DNA of 32,637 nt from Flavobacterium sp. (GTDB lineage Bacteria > Bacteroidota > Bacteroidia > Flavobacteriales > Flavobacteriaceae): NCBI GenBank assembly GCA_017984035.1, contig JAGOAF010000010.1:1-32637 (forward strand), written 5' to 3'. The notes below the pieces were generated by a model. It was not told the origin of the DNA. It was given only the letters and a program-made list of their open reading frames with translations, and did not search any database. Of the stretch, positions 1 through 7,929 are shown piece after piece. A program made the translations under genes and the position numbers. Within the stretch, counting starts at the first letter, position 1. Each line of letters starts with the position of its first letter.

Positions 1-104
1 TCTTTTAGTTTTTGAATAACCGTTATTCTAAAACCGAGTGCAAATATACAAAGACTTTTTTTTCTAGCAAGTAGTTTTATAAAAATATTTTTAATTCCTT
101 TTAC

Positions 105-112
105 TATCTTTG
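105..112 (+). promoter_or_regulatory. Flavobacterial -7 element (TATCTTTG)
   Basis: TATCTTTG matches the Bacteroidota primary-sigma -7 consensus TAnnTTTG and lies 22 bases before the ATG of the TPR protein. No clear TTG is seen at the -33 position, so the call rests on the -7 match and the spacing. Confidence 0.5.
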
Positions 113-134
113 CAAACATAAATTCAATACTATT

Positions 135-650
135 ATGTTTCATAAAAATATCAAACTTATTCTTGCCGGACTTATTGTCGCTACTGGCATTTGGCAATTT
201 ACTGAAAGCAACATCGGAAATGGAATCTTCCTTTTATTAGTGAGTGCTATTCCTGTTTTTTTATATTTCAAAAACGAATTCATCTTACTGGCTTTCTTAA
301 AGCTAAGAAAACAAGATTTTGAAGGCGCTAAAAAATGGTTAGACAAAATCAACAACCCAGAAGGGGCTTTGGTTCAAAAACAACAAGGATATTTCAATTA
401 CCTACATGGCATTATGTTATCGCAAACTAACATCAATCAATCCGAGAAATTTTTCAAAAAAGCCATTGAATTAGGATTGTCAATGGATATGGATTTGGCT
501 GTAGCCAAATTAAACCTCGCAGGAATAGCTATGTCTAGAAGAAGAAAATTAGAAGCTACATCGCTTTTAAATGAAGCTAAAAAGCTCGACAAGCAAAACA
601 TGTTGAAAGATCAAATTAGCATGATGAAAGAGCAAATGAAAAAAATATAA
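135..650 (+). CDS. Small membrane protein with TPR-like helices
   Basis: The 171-residue product begins with two hydrophobic segments (about residues 7-20 and 28-45), so the N-terminus should be a membrane hairpin. The rest is alpha-helical and repeats the spacing of tetratricopeptide units: about 50-72, 85-115 (with the FFKKAIELGL motif) and 122-152. A charged Lys/Met-rich helix closes the protein. TPR domains bind other proteins; the partner is unknown, and the tail should face the cytoplasm. The ATG follows a -7 element by 22 bases and no earlier in-frame start is plausible. It stands alone and converges on the lytic transglycosylase gene across a shared terminator. No more specific function can be given. 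Confidence 0.8.
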   Translation: MFHKNIKLILAGLIVATGIWQFTESNIGNGIFLLLVSAIPVFLYFKNEFILLAFLKLRKQDFEGAKKWLDKINNPEGALVQKQQGYFNYLHGIMLSQTNINQSEKFFKKAIELGLSMDMDLAVAKLNLAGIAMSRRRKLEATSLLNEAKKLDKQNMLKDQISMMKEQMKKI

Positions 651-653
651 GAC

Positions 654-688
654 AAAAAAAGAGGCGATTAACATCGCCTCTTTTTTTT
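654..688. terminator. Bidirectional intrinsic terminator
   Basis: The perfect 8-bp stem GAGGCGAT (661-668) / ATCGCCTC (673-680) with loop TAAC is flanked by an A-run and a T-run. It therefore works as a rho-independent terminator on both strands for the converging genes. The last T bases overlap the stop codon of the minus-strand transglycosylase gene. Confidence 0.9.
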
Positions 689-1592
689 AATATCCTTCCA
701 AAGGAATTTCTAAATGGTATTTTTTATTCGAAGGATTCACCATCTTGGTAGTGCGCAACCACGGATTGTGAATTTTCAATATTTTATAATTAATCCCTTG
801 TTGCATCGCTAGATTAGCTAAGTCGGTTACCGAACTGTCAATAGCAATTTTCTTAGTCGCTACAATTTTATATTGCTCCTCCACAGTTATTGGAAAACCA
901 TATTGCTCCGGATTTTGCATAATTTGTTTCAAGGCTAAAATGCGAAAAACATAACGCGATGTTTCTTCATTCAACAATAAATCATAATAGTTGGATACTT
1001 TCTGACTATCCAACTGCTTTTTGATTCCTGTTCCACCTGCGTTATACGCTGCAGCCACTAAAGTCCAATTGCCCAATTTCTCTTTGGCTTTCAAAAAATA
1101 GGTACAAGCCGCCTCAGTAGCTTTCTCTAAATGATAGCGCTCGTCAATATTTTCATTGACTTCTAAACCAATTTCTTTAGCAGTATCTGGCATAAATTGC
1201 CAAATCCCTCTCGCTCCAGCTGGAGAAACTACGTTAACCAAACCACTTTCAATTACTGCAACGTATTTAAAATCGTCTGGAATTCCGTTTTTCTTTAAAA
1301 TAGGCTCAATCACAGCAAAAGCGCGACGCGCTCTTTTCAAGATTAATAATGTAGAGGCATTTAAGTGTTTGTTTACCAATAATTCTCTATCCAATCGCTC
1401 TTGCACATCGGCAATTTGCAATGGCACAGCTTCTCCAGCAAAATCAATTTTGGCCGGAAAATAATTAGGATTAAATTGCGCAACCCAATTGGAAGGCAAT
1501 GCTAACTTAGAAGCAAAAATAAATAAACTGCTAATTAGGACTATTCCAATTAACAAGATCGATTTACGAATAGTGGTATTTCTTTTTATCAT
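687..1592 (-). CDS. Lytic murein transglycosylase (SLT/GH23 domain, MltD-like)
   Basis: Lytic transglycosylases cleave the MurNAc-GlcNAc bond of peptidoglycan to form 1,6-anhydro-MurNAc. The 301-residue protein has an N-terminal membrane anchor or signal (about 11-30) and an SLT domain (about 95-230). Family motifs are visible: VIESG with the catalytic glutamate at E115, then GIWQFMP, then AAYNAGG. The C-terminal 60 residues might be one degenerate LysM unit, whereas classical MltD has clear LysM repeats, so this is a short form. It should act in the periplasm. It lies 10 bases downstream of the alpha/beta hydrolase gene on the same strand and is probably co-transcribed with it. Confidence 0.92.
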   Translation of the reverse strand: MIKRNTTIRKSILLIGIVLISSLFIFASKLALPSNWVAQFNPNYFPAKIDFAGEAVPLQIADVQERLDRELLVNKHLNASTLLILKRARRAFAVIEPILKKNGIPDDFKYVAVIESGLVNVVSPAGARGIWQFMPDTAKEIGLEVNENIDERYHLEKATEAACTYFLKAKEKLGNWTLVAAAYNAGGTGIKKQLDSQKVSNYYDLLLNEETSRYVFRILALKQIMQNPEQYGFPITVEEQYKIVATKKIAIDSSVTDLANLAMQQGINYKILKIHNPWLRTTKMVNPSNKKYHLEIPLEGY

Positions 1593-1602
1593 TTTATATA
1601 TT

Positions 1603-2289
1603 TTATCTTGTATTACTTACCGCAAAAGTCCCTTCAATAATCGAAGGTAAGTTTTCGTTAAGCCATTTGTATTTACTTAAAATCATTACGTGGGTACCTC
1701 CTTTTATTACTATACATTCTTTAATATACGCTACAGGAAAAACCTCATCAGCATCACCGTGAATATGAATCACATTCGGGTCAATTTGAGCTCGATCCCA
1801 TAAAAGAATGCGTTCTATAGCCCAATCCAAATAATGAACATCGCGAACCGACAGATACCTTTCATACAATTTCAATCGCTGTGCAATAGCTTTACCAAAA
1901 GAAAAAGCACTTAACTTTTCCACATTCGAAAAAATAGAAGTTGGAATTAATTTATAGGCTTTAGTAGTTTTGGCAATTTTCATTCGCCGTGGAAATTCTT
2001 GATTCGATTTCACACTGGAAATAATTATAACTTTCAGCGGATTCAAAAAGGCCGCCATTTCTTGCACCAAAATCCCACCAAAAGAAACGCCAATCAAAAC
2101 TGGATTAGGTGCTGTAATTTTTTCGGCCATTCGTTGGGCATAGGACTTTAAAGATTCCTCACCAAAAGGTAGTTCCCATTCCAAAAAATGTACTTCAAAA
2201 AGCGATTCCGGCAAGCTGATTCGCTCAAATATTTGCGAACTAGCCGCTAATCCAGGCATACAATACACCGAAATCTTGTTGGTATCCAT
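1603..2289 (-). CDS. Alpha/beta hydrolase
   Basis: This 228-residue protein has the order of an alpha/beta-hydrolase: the nucleophile elbow GVSFGG with Ser69, an acid loop HIHGDADEVFP (Asp179 or Asp181), and a late GGTHVM with His200. These form a Ser-Asp-His triad typical of esterases and related hydrolases. There is no signal peptide, so it is probably cytoplasmic. The lid region (about 95-150) is short. The substrate cannot be read from the sequence. It lies upstream of, and probably in one transcript with, the lytic transglycosylase gene; a functional link is not evident. Confidence 0.85.
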   Translation of the reverse strand: MDTNKISVYCMPGLAASSQIFERISLPESLFEVHFLEWELPFGEESLKSYAQRMAEKITAPNPVLIGVSFGGILVQEMAAFLNPLKVIIISSVKSNQEFPRRMKIAKTTKAYKLIPTSIFSNVEKLSAFSFGKAIAQRLKLYERYLSVRDVHYLDWAIERILLWDRAQIDPNVIHIHGDADEVFPVAYIKECIVIKGGTHVMILSKYKWLNENLPSIIEGTFAVSNTR

Positions 2290-2380
2290 TATCGAAAATC
2301 CATTACTTTAGGGTAAAAATAAGGATATTATTTAGAAGAATCGATTCAAACAGCACAAAGAAGCTGAGTTACAACAAAAA

Positions 2381-4015
2381 CTACTTCTCGATTTCACGCA
2401 AACTCTCCATTTTTTTGTGGGCCAAGAAACCAGCGATATCTTCGAAATGCTCAACCACTCTTTTGTTTCCAAATTCAAATACTTTAGTAGCTAGGCCGTC
2501 TAAGAAATCACGGTCGTGTGATACTAAAATTAGTGTTCCGTCAAAATCTTTTAAAGCATCTTTGATAATGTCTTTGGTTTTCATGTCCAAGTGATTGGAA
2601 GGTTCATCCAGGATCAATAAGTTAACAGGTTCCAACAACAATTTAATCATTGCCAAACGCGTTTTTTCTCCCCCAGACAGTACTTTTACTTTCTTGGTTA
2701 CATCATCACCATGAAACATAAATGCACCTAAAATATCTTTGATCTTAGTTCTTACATCACCCACAGCTATATCATCAATAGTTTCGAATATAGAGGCATT
2801 TCCATCTAATAAAGCGGCTTGATTTTGAGCAAAGTAACCAATTTGGGCATTGTGACCAATTTCCACACTTCCGCTATCAATACCAATTTCTTTCATGATC
2901 GCTTTAATCATGGTCGACTTACCTTCACCATTTTTTCCAACAAAAGCCACTTTTTGTCCACGTTCGATAACCAAATTAGCCTCTTTGAAAACCACATGAT
3001 CGCCATACGATTTGGACAACTCTTTAACAATTACCGGATATTGACCTGAACGAGCCGCTGGTGGAAACTTCAATTTCAAAGCTGATGTATCTACTTCGTC
3101 TACCTGTACGATTTCCAATTTTTCCAACATTTTCACACGCGATTGTACCGCATCGGTCTTAGAAAACGTTCCTTTAAAACGATCGATGAACGCTCTATTA
3201 TCAGCAATCATTTTTTGTTGTTCATCGTAGGCTTTTTGTTGGTGCATACGACGGTCTTTTCGCAATTCAAGATAATGAGAATATTTAGCTTTATAATCAT
3301 AAATACGTCCCATGGTTACTTCTATAGTTCGATTAGTAATGTTATCTACAAACGCTCTATCGTGCGAAATCACCACTACTGCTTTAGCTTGATTAATTAA
3401 GAAATCTTCTAACCATTGGATACTTTCGATATCCATATGATTTGTTGGCTCATCAAGCAAAATCAAATCCGGTTTTTGCAATAAAATTTTAGCTAATTCA
3501 ATTCGCATTCTCCAACCACCAGAAAACTCTGAAGTTTGACGTGAAAAATCATCACGAACAAATCCTAAACCAATTAATATCTTCTCTACTTCGGCTTCAT
3601 AATTAACCTCTTCAATAGCATAGTATTTCTCACTTAAATCCGAAACACGCTCAATCAACTTCATATACTCATCACTTTCATAATCAGTTCTCACGGTCAA
3701 TTGCTCATTTACTGCGTCGATCTCCGCTTTCATTTTGAAAATTTCACCAAACGCCTTAGACGTTTCCTCTAAAACAGTCGCACCGTCAGTAGTTAATAAA
3801 TGTTGTGGTAAATAGGCCACAACCGCTTCTTTTGGTGCCGAAATCGAACCTGTAGATGGCTTACTTTGCCCTGCTATTATCTTTAAAAGCGTTGATTTTC
3901 CTGCTCCATTTTTACCCATAAGGGCAATTTTATCATTTTCATTAATAGCAAATGAAACGTCACTAAAAAGTGTAGTTCCGCCAAATTGCACCGAAATATC
4001 GTTAACTGTAATCAT
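2381..4015 (-). CDS. ABC-F family ATPase
   Basis: ABC-F proteins are soluble twin-ATPase factors that bind the ribosomal E site and help stalled or antibiotic-blocked ribosomes; none transports anything. The 544-residue product has two nucleotide-binding domains. The first has Walker A GKNGAGKST (34-42), signature SGGWRMR and Walker B LILLDEPTNH. The second has GKNGEGKST, LSGGEKTR and LLILDEPSNHLD. A charged linker of about 80 residues joins them, and there are no membrane segments. Length and the SNHLD form resemble the YbiT-type subgroup rather than a known resistance subgroup, but subgroup assignment needs a tree. The start codon overlaps the stop of a possible 15-codon upstream ORF. Confidence 0.93.
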   Translation of the reverse strand: MITVNDISVQFGGTTLFSDVSFAINENDKIALMGKNGAGKSTLLKIIAGQSKPSTGSISAPKEAVVAYLPQHLLTTDGATVLEETSKAFGEIFKMKAEIDAVNEQLTVRTDYESDEYMKLIERVSDLSEKYYAIEEVNYEAEVEKILIGLGFVRDDFSRQTSEFSGGWRMRIELAKILLQKPDLILLDEPTNHMDIESIQWLEDFLINQAKAVVVISHDRAFVDNITNRTIEVTMGRIYDYKAKYSHYLELRKDRRMHQQKAYDEQQKMIADNRAFIDRFKGTFSKTDAVQSRVKMLEKLEIVQVDEVDTSALKLKFPPAARSGQYPVIVKELSKSYGDHVVFKEANLVIERGQKVAFVGKNGEGKSTMIKAIMKEIGIDSGSVEIGHNAQIGYFAQNQAALLDGNASIFETIDDIAVGDVRTKIKDILGAFMFHGDDVTKKVKVLSGGEKTRLAMIKLLLEPVNLLILDEPSNHLDMKTKDIIKDALKDFDGTLILVSHDRDFLDGLATKVFEFGNKRVVEHFEDIAGFLAHKKMESLREIEK

Positions 4016-4062
4016 TAGGTTGAGAATTTATTTATTGGGAAGATTGTTATTTCAACCTCCAT
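4015..4062 (-). CDS. Possible 15-residue leader peptide upstream of the ABC-F gene
   Basis: On the minus strand an ATG at 4062 opens a 15-codon frame (MEVEITIFPINKFST). Its TAA stop shares one base with the ATG of the ABC-F gene (TAATG). A TATATTTG promoter element lies 12 bases before it, so the transcript would start only a few bases ahead of this ATG. Seven-base arms AGGTTGA (4058-4052) and TCAACCT (4023-4017) could pair and place a hairpin across the uORF end and against the ABC-F start; a ribosome reading the uORF would open it. Leader peptides are known to control antibiotic-resistance ABC-F genes, but this one could be chance. Confidence 0.4.
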   Translation of the reverse strand: MEVEITIFPINKFST

Positions 4063-4073
4063 TTTTAAAGGCG

Positions 4074-4081
4074 CAAATATA
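4074..4081 (-). promoter_or_regulatory. Flavobacterial -7 element for the ABC-F gene
   Basis: The minus strand reads TATATTTG here, an exact TAnnTTTG match, 58 bases from the ABC-F start and 11 bases before the leader-ORF ATG. No convincing TTG lies at the expected -33 distance. Confidence 0.55.
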
Positions 4082-4232
4082 ATCCAAATCCCTTGTTGAT
4101 TAAAGTGTATTATAGAAGAATTAGTATTCGCTTTCCCAAAATAAACACACGAAAGCCAATAATTGTATTTCTGGTTGTCAAAAAAATAAATAAAAAATAC
4201 AATAAAAACCATATAAATAATAATTTTTTATT

Positions 4233-4271
4233 TTTATAAAACCTGATTACCAAATAGTTAGGTTTTATAAA
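4233..4271. repeat. 12-bp perfect inverted repeat
   Basis: TTTATAAAACCT (4233-4244) and AGGTTTTATAAA (4260-4271) are perfect inverted copies separated by 15 bases. There is no T-run after either arm and no gene ends nearby, so it is not an obvious terminator. A regulator-binding dyad in this divergent region is possible. Confidence 0.6.
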
Positions 4272-4393
4272 TAGTAGAAAATATTGTTTCGTGCAATTTT
4301 TCATAATGATTAGCAACTTTAGAGGAATTTTACAATGTTATACTGAAAACGATATACTATCGATTTGAATTAGCAGACATTAAATTACTTGTT

Positions 4394-4804
4394 ATGATTT
4401 CAAAAGAAACTACCAACTTAATTAGCATCGGCAATAATGGCATTATTTTAAATCCTAAATCAAATTCTAATCAGCAAATACCATTTGCAGATGTAGCTAA
4501 AGTTCATTTACAAATCAAACATCATCAAGCAGTTTTAAAACTTTTCTTGATAAGTTATTTTATTTTCACACTAATTTGTATGCGCTATTTAAACTTGGAA
4601 TTATCCATTTTTTCTGCCTTTATCTATATCATCAATTTTTTTGTCATTAATACATTAGATTTTAAAAGTTATCGTCTTCAAATTGTATTAAAAAACAATG
4701 TTGTAATAGAAAGACATATTCCTAAGAAACTTAAATATGACTATATTAGTCTGATTAGTGAAATTAGAAGAAATATCATGCCTGACAATGCTCCTGCTTT
4801 GTGA
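4394..4804 (+). CDS. Hypothetical two-helix membrane protein
   Basis: I do not recognise this 136-residue protein. It opens with a polar stretch containing NNGIILNPKSN and IPFADVAKVHL, then a membrane hairpin (about 47-64 and 67-88), then a beta-rich charged tail (YRLQIVLKNNVVIERHIPKKL) and a final helix. Two central membrane helices inside a beta-sandwich-like sequence recall small PH-like membrane proteins, but that is a guess. It ends 50 bases before the Kelch-propeller protein on the same strand, with no terminator between them, so they are probably co-transcribed and might work together. Confidence 0.7.
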   Translation: MISKETTNLISIGNNGIILNPKSNSNQQIPFADVAKVHLQIKHHQAVLKLFLISYFIFTLICMRYLNLELSIFSAFIYIINFFVINTLDFKSYRLQIVLKNNVVIERHIPKKLKYDYISLISEIRRNIMPDNAPAL

Positions 4805-4854
4805 TTTGTAATAAAAATAGTATTTTTAGAAAATATTGAACCAATTCTAAATTT

Positions 4855-6237
4855 ATGAACCGGATCCAAATTTTCATATTCTTTTTTATATTACATATTT
4901 CTCTTCAAGGATTTTCGCAAAAAGACAAATACATTGGCGAAACTTTTCTCTTTCAAGATGCTAAAACCAAGCAAGCAATTGTCATTGAGAATGACTCTGT
5001 TTTTTACAAAAACACTCCGAATCAATTTCAAAAATTAAAGCATACAGAATACCCAGATATCATATCTCGCTATAATGCTTTCATTATTAAGGGTAAAAAT
5101 TATTTCACTCATAATGGTTGCGGCCCTGTTTTAGAATGGCGTAATGACTCCATTGTGCGAATTGACAATTCATTTATGCACCAAAATCAGTTTGCTGCAT
5201 CCACTTTTGTGTATAAAGATGAAATCTATTATTTTGGTGGCTATGGTTTATTTACCTTCAAAAACATATTAACTAAATATATTTTTAAGTCAAAAGAATG
5301 GATGGCCGTTCAAACCTTCGGAAGTGAATTTCCTTCGTTACGACGCGATGCGAATCGAATTTTAATTGGGGATAATCTATATGTTTTTGGAGGATTAAGT
5401 GAAAACCCCGATGATTTTTATTTTGGACAAATTCCCTCTGACAATATCGTTTGGAAATTAAACCTCAAAACCATGACATGGAATAAGGAAGGGGTTTTTA
5501 ATTCTAAATTAAATACAAAAAATTGTTATTTCAATTTTGAGAGTCACAATAAAACCTATTTAATTAGCAAAGAAGCCGACAATAAATTATTAGAAATCGA
5601 TCTTGCAACTAATTCTATAAAAAAATATATTTTACCCTCTGTGATCAACGTGAAATCTTTTTATTTTGATGAAAAAACAGATGAACTAGTAGTCCTTCAT
5701 TTTTTAACTACAACTGCTAAAAAAAAGGTAATTCGTTTAAACCTAAAATCCATTTTGGTTAATCCAATTCAAACGGAAACTTTCATTAGTAATCCTTATG
5801 AAAAATGGATATATTCTTTTATTTTCTTTGCAATAGCAATACTTGTTTTTTACCTATTATATAAAACAAAAATAAAAAACACCATAAAACAACACAATAG
5901 TATTCTCTACGACAACAACTCGAAAGAATTACAGTTTAAAGGCAAACCAATTGATGCTTTTGATGCCAATGAATTAAAAATCATATTACATTTAATTCAA
6001 AATCAATCGGATTACATTCCGCTCAATTCTCTTAACGTCTTATTTGAACAAGTTGAATTATCCGAAAATTATTCAAGTACAACAAAGCGAAGAGAAATTA
6101 CTTTAAACGCAATAATTACCAAACTAAGTTTAATCACAGGATACAATGAAAATGATATTGTACTTTATCGTAAAAATCCGGACGATAAAAGAATGAAAGA
6201 AATTAAACTCAAAGAAAATTTAATACAAACTAAATAA
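4855..6237 (+). CDS. Membrane-anchored Kelch-propeller protein with cytoplasmic winged-helix-like domain
   Basis: The 460-residue protein has a signal peptide (1-21, ending FSQ) and a periplasmic region of beta-propeller blades (about 25-305) with Kelch-like double-glycine turns: IYYFGGYG near 125-131 and LYVFGGLS near 175-182. One transmembrane helix follows (about 317-336), then a 120-residue cytoplasmic tail. The tail (about 350-452) looks like an OmpR-type winged helix: a short beta strand with FKGKPI, helix NELKIILHLIQNQSDYIPL, a basic helix KRREITLNAIITKL, and a last beta hairpin. Inference: it senses something outside the inner membrane and binds DNA inside, like ToxR/CadC-type one-component regulators. 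A purely structural role is the alternative. Its neighbour at 4394 may be a partner. Confidence 0.7.
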   Translation: MNRIQIFIFFFILHISLQGFSQKDKYIGETFLFQDAKTKQAIVIENDSVFYKNTPNQFQKLKHTEYPDIISRYNAFIIKGKNYFTHNGCGPVLEWRNDSIVRIDNSFMHQNQFAASTFVYKDEIYYFGGYGLFTFKNILTKYIFKSKEWMAVQTFGSEFPSLRRDANRILIGDNLYVFGGLSENPDDFYFGQIPSDNIVWKLNLKTMTWNKEGVFNSKLNTKNCYFNFESHNKTYLISKEADNKLLEIDLATNSIKKYILPSVINVKSFYFDEKTDELVVLHFLTTTAKKKVIRLNLKSILVNPIQTETFISNPYEKWIYSFIFFAIAILVFYLLYKTKIKNTIKQHNSILYDNNSKELQFKGKPIDAFDANELKIILHLIQNQSDYIPLNSLNVLFEQVELSENYSSTTKRREITLNAIITKLSLITGYNENDIVLYRKNPDDKRMKEIKLKENLIQTK

Positions 6238-6272
6238 AAAAAAACTCGCATTGTAAAATGCGAGTTTTTTTT
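6238..6272. terminator. Bidirectional intrinsic terminator
   Basis: AAACTCGCATT (6242-6252) pairs perfectly with AATGCGAGTTT (6257-6267) around loop GTAA, with A-rich and T-rich flanks. It serves both the Kelch-protein gene and the converging GlmU-like gene. Confidence 0.9.
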
Positions 6273-6287
6273 GGTTCTATAAAAAGT

Positions 6288-7463
6288 TTATTCTTTTCGC
6301 CACTTCTTAGTTTCCTCAAAGACGTGCTCTAAAATAGCTTGCTCTTTTTCGTCAAACTCCACATTTCTACGACTCATAACTAGTTTTGCAGTCGCAAATG
6401 CTTTGTTCGTAACATAGGTTGTAAATCCTGCAGCTCCACCCCAAGAAAAACTTGGTACAAAATTACGAGGGAAACCACTGCCAAAAATATTAGCACTCAC
6501 CCCCACCACTGTTCCGGTATTGAACATGGTATTGATTCCGCACTTACTATGGTCTCCCATCATCAAACCACAAAACTGCAATCCAGTTTTAGCAAAGCCC
6601 TCGGTTTCATAGCTCCATAATTTCACTTCTTCGTAATTGTTTTTCAGATTGGAATTGTTGCTATCAGCACCAATATTACACCATTCACCCAATACTGAAT
6701 TACCTAGAAATCCATCATGTCCTTTATTGGAATAAGCAAATAGTACCGAATTATTCACCTCACCCCCAATTTTAGAATAGGGTCCAACAGTAGTTGCACC
6801 ATACACTTTTGAAGCTAATTTTACCCCTGCCCCTTCGCACAAAGCAAAAGGTCCACGTATCACAGACCCTTCCATAATTTCGGTATTTTTACCAATATAA
6901 ATAGGCCCTGTTGATGCGTTTAAAGTAACAAAAGCTAATTGTGCGCCTTCTTCTATGAAAATATTCTCTGAAGCTATAACATTTACAGATTTGGGAATCG
7001 GTTGTGATTTTCTATCCTGAGTCAACAACTTAAAGTCAGCCCGAATTGCAGCATCGTTCTTAGCAAAAATATCCCAAGTATGTTCAACAGTCAAGCAGTC
7101 ATTAGTAAATTCAAGTATTTCATAGGTATCAAAATCTACTTCATCTTGCTCTTCATTTGTAAAAAAAGCAACAACCTCATCTCCATTAAAAATGGCTTGA
7201 TTGGATTCTAAATTTTGTATCATTTCAACCAAAGTAGGATTAGGCAAAAATGACGCATTAATCATAATATTTTGCTCCATTTCTACCATCGGAAATTTTT
7301 CTGAAAGGTATTCTTCTGTCAAAGTAGTTGTGGTAGATCCCAAATAAGCTTCCCATTTTTGACGGATAGTCAAAATTCCAATTAGAATATCGGCTACTGG
7401 ACGTGTAAAAGTAAATGGTAAAAGTGCGTTTCGAGCTGGACCGTCAAAAAGGATATAATTCAT
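6288..7463 (-). CDS. GlmU-family protein (variant nucleotidyltransferase plus left-handed beta-helix)
   Basis: The 391-residue protein matches the Bacteroidota variant GlmU family, thought to supply UDP-GlcNAc or a related sugar nucleotide. Residues 1-160 form the putative nucleotidyltransferase half. It starts MNYILFDGPARNALLPFTFTRP and lacks the glycine-rich LxxGxGTRM loop of normal sugar-phosphate nucleotidyltransferases. From about residue 161 to 340 there are hexapeptide repeats of a left-handed beta helix (IYIGKNTEI, ATTVGPYSKI, NSVLGEWCNI), usual in acyltransferases. The final part is helical. The true substrate is inferred, not shown. It is downstream of the L31 gene on the same strand but separated from it by a terminator. 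Confidence 0.85.
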   Translation of the reverse strand: MNYILFDGPARNALLPFTFTRPVADILIGILTIRQKWEAYLGSTTTTLTEEYLSEKFPMVEMEQNIMINASFLPNPTLVEMIQNLESNQAIFNGDEVVAFFTNEEQDEVDFDTYEILEFTNDCLTVEHTWDIFAKNDAAIRADFKLLTQDRKSQPIPKSVNVIASENIFIEEGAQLAFVTLNASTGPIYIGKNTEIMEGSVIRGPFALCEGAGVKLASKVYGATTVGPYSKIGGEVNNSVLFAYSNKGHDGFLGNSVLGEWCNIGADSNNSNLKNNYEEVKLWSYETEGFAKTGLQFCGLMMGDHSKCGINTMFNTGTVVGVSANIFGSGFPRNFVPSFSWGGAAGFTTYVTNKAFATAKLVMSRRNVEFDEKEQAILEHVFEETKKWRKE

Positions 7464-7510
7464 TTTGAAAAATTACAAAGTTATAAAGGTTCAAAGTTAC
7501 AAAGTTTTAT

Positions 7511-7540
7511 ATAAAAAAAGCCTCACAAATTGTGAGGCTT
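7511..7540 (-). terminator. Intrinsic terminator downstream of the L31 gene
   Basis: AAGCCTCACAA (7518-7528) and TTGTGAGGCTT (7530-7540) are perfect inverted copies. On the minus strand the stem is followed by a run of seven T bases. It sits 24 bases after the L31 stop codon. Confidence 0.88.
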
Positions 7541-7564
7541 CGTATAATATGAAACGAGTTATTA

Positions 7565-7816
7565 TTATTTAACGTGTTTCGCGTATTTAGTTTTGAATTT
7601 ATCAATACGACCTGCAGTATCAATCAATTTAGATTTACCTGTGTAAAAAGGGTGAGAAGTTCTAGAAATCTCCATTTTTACAACTGGATATTCTACACCA
7701 TCAACTGTGATAGTTTCTTTTGTTTCTGCAGTAGATTTAGTAATAAAAACGTCGTCATTTGACATGTCTTTAAAAGCAACTAATCTGTAATTCTCTGGGT
7801 GTACACCTTTTTTCAT
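7565..7816 (-). CDS. rpmE2: 50S ribosomal protein L31, type B
   Basis: The 83-residue product starts [18 protein letters not shown] and contains the [21 protein letters not shown] region of L31. The zinc-binding CxxC pairs of type A L31 are absent, and there is the longer middle insertion of type B, so this is the zinc-independent form. L31 joins the 50S central protuberance and bridges to the 30S subunit. It has its own promoter (7930-7958, minus) and terminator, so it is a single-gene unit. The leader is about 110 bases and contains a small hairpin, CTTTTC/GAAAAG at 7861-7880, whose role is unknown. Confidence 0.95.
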   Translation of the reverse strand: MKKGVHPENYRLVAFKDMSNDDVFITKSTAETKETITVDGVEYPVVKMEISRTSHPFYTGKSKLIDTAGRIDKFKTKYAKHVK

Positions 7817-7929
7817 CTTAAATCTTTTTTATTAGTTTCAATTATAATCGTGCTTTGAAGCTTTTCTTCTAACAGAAAAGGTATAAACCAATTATAACTT
7901 TTTGTTTTTACAATATTATTTTGAGTTTG

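Larger units (their letters stand above)
4016..4393. other. 378-base divergent intergenic region
   Basis: This region separates the minus-strand ABC-F gene from the plus-strand membrane-protein gene. It holds the ABC-F promoter, the possible leader ORF and a perfect 12-bp inverted repeat at 4233-4271. The rest is very AT-rich, and two short minus-strand frames across it look like chance (poly-Phe/Ile/Lys composition). No exact plus-strand TAnnTTTG element was found ahead of the gene at 4394; the nearest resemblance is ATCGATTTG just before 4370. Confidence 0.6.

Noticed and set aside
4110..4316. Minus-strand frame of 68 residues in the gap between ABC-F and the membrane-protein gene
   Set aside because: Its Phe/Ile/Leu/Lys-rich composition is what AT-rich non-coding DNA gives; no start signal or family likeness.
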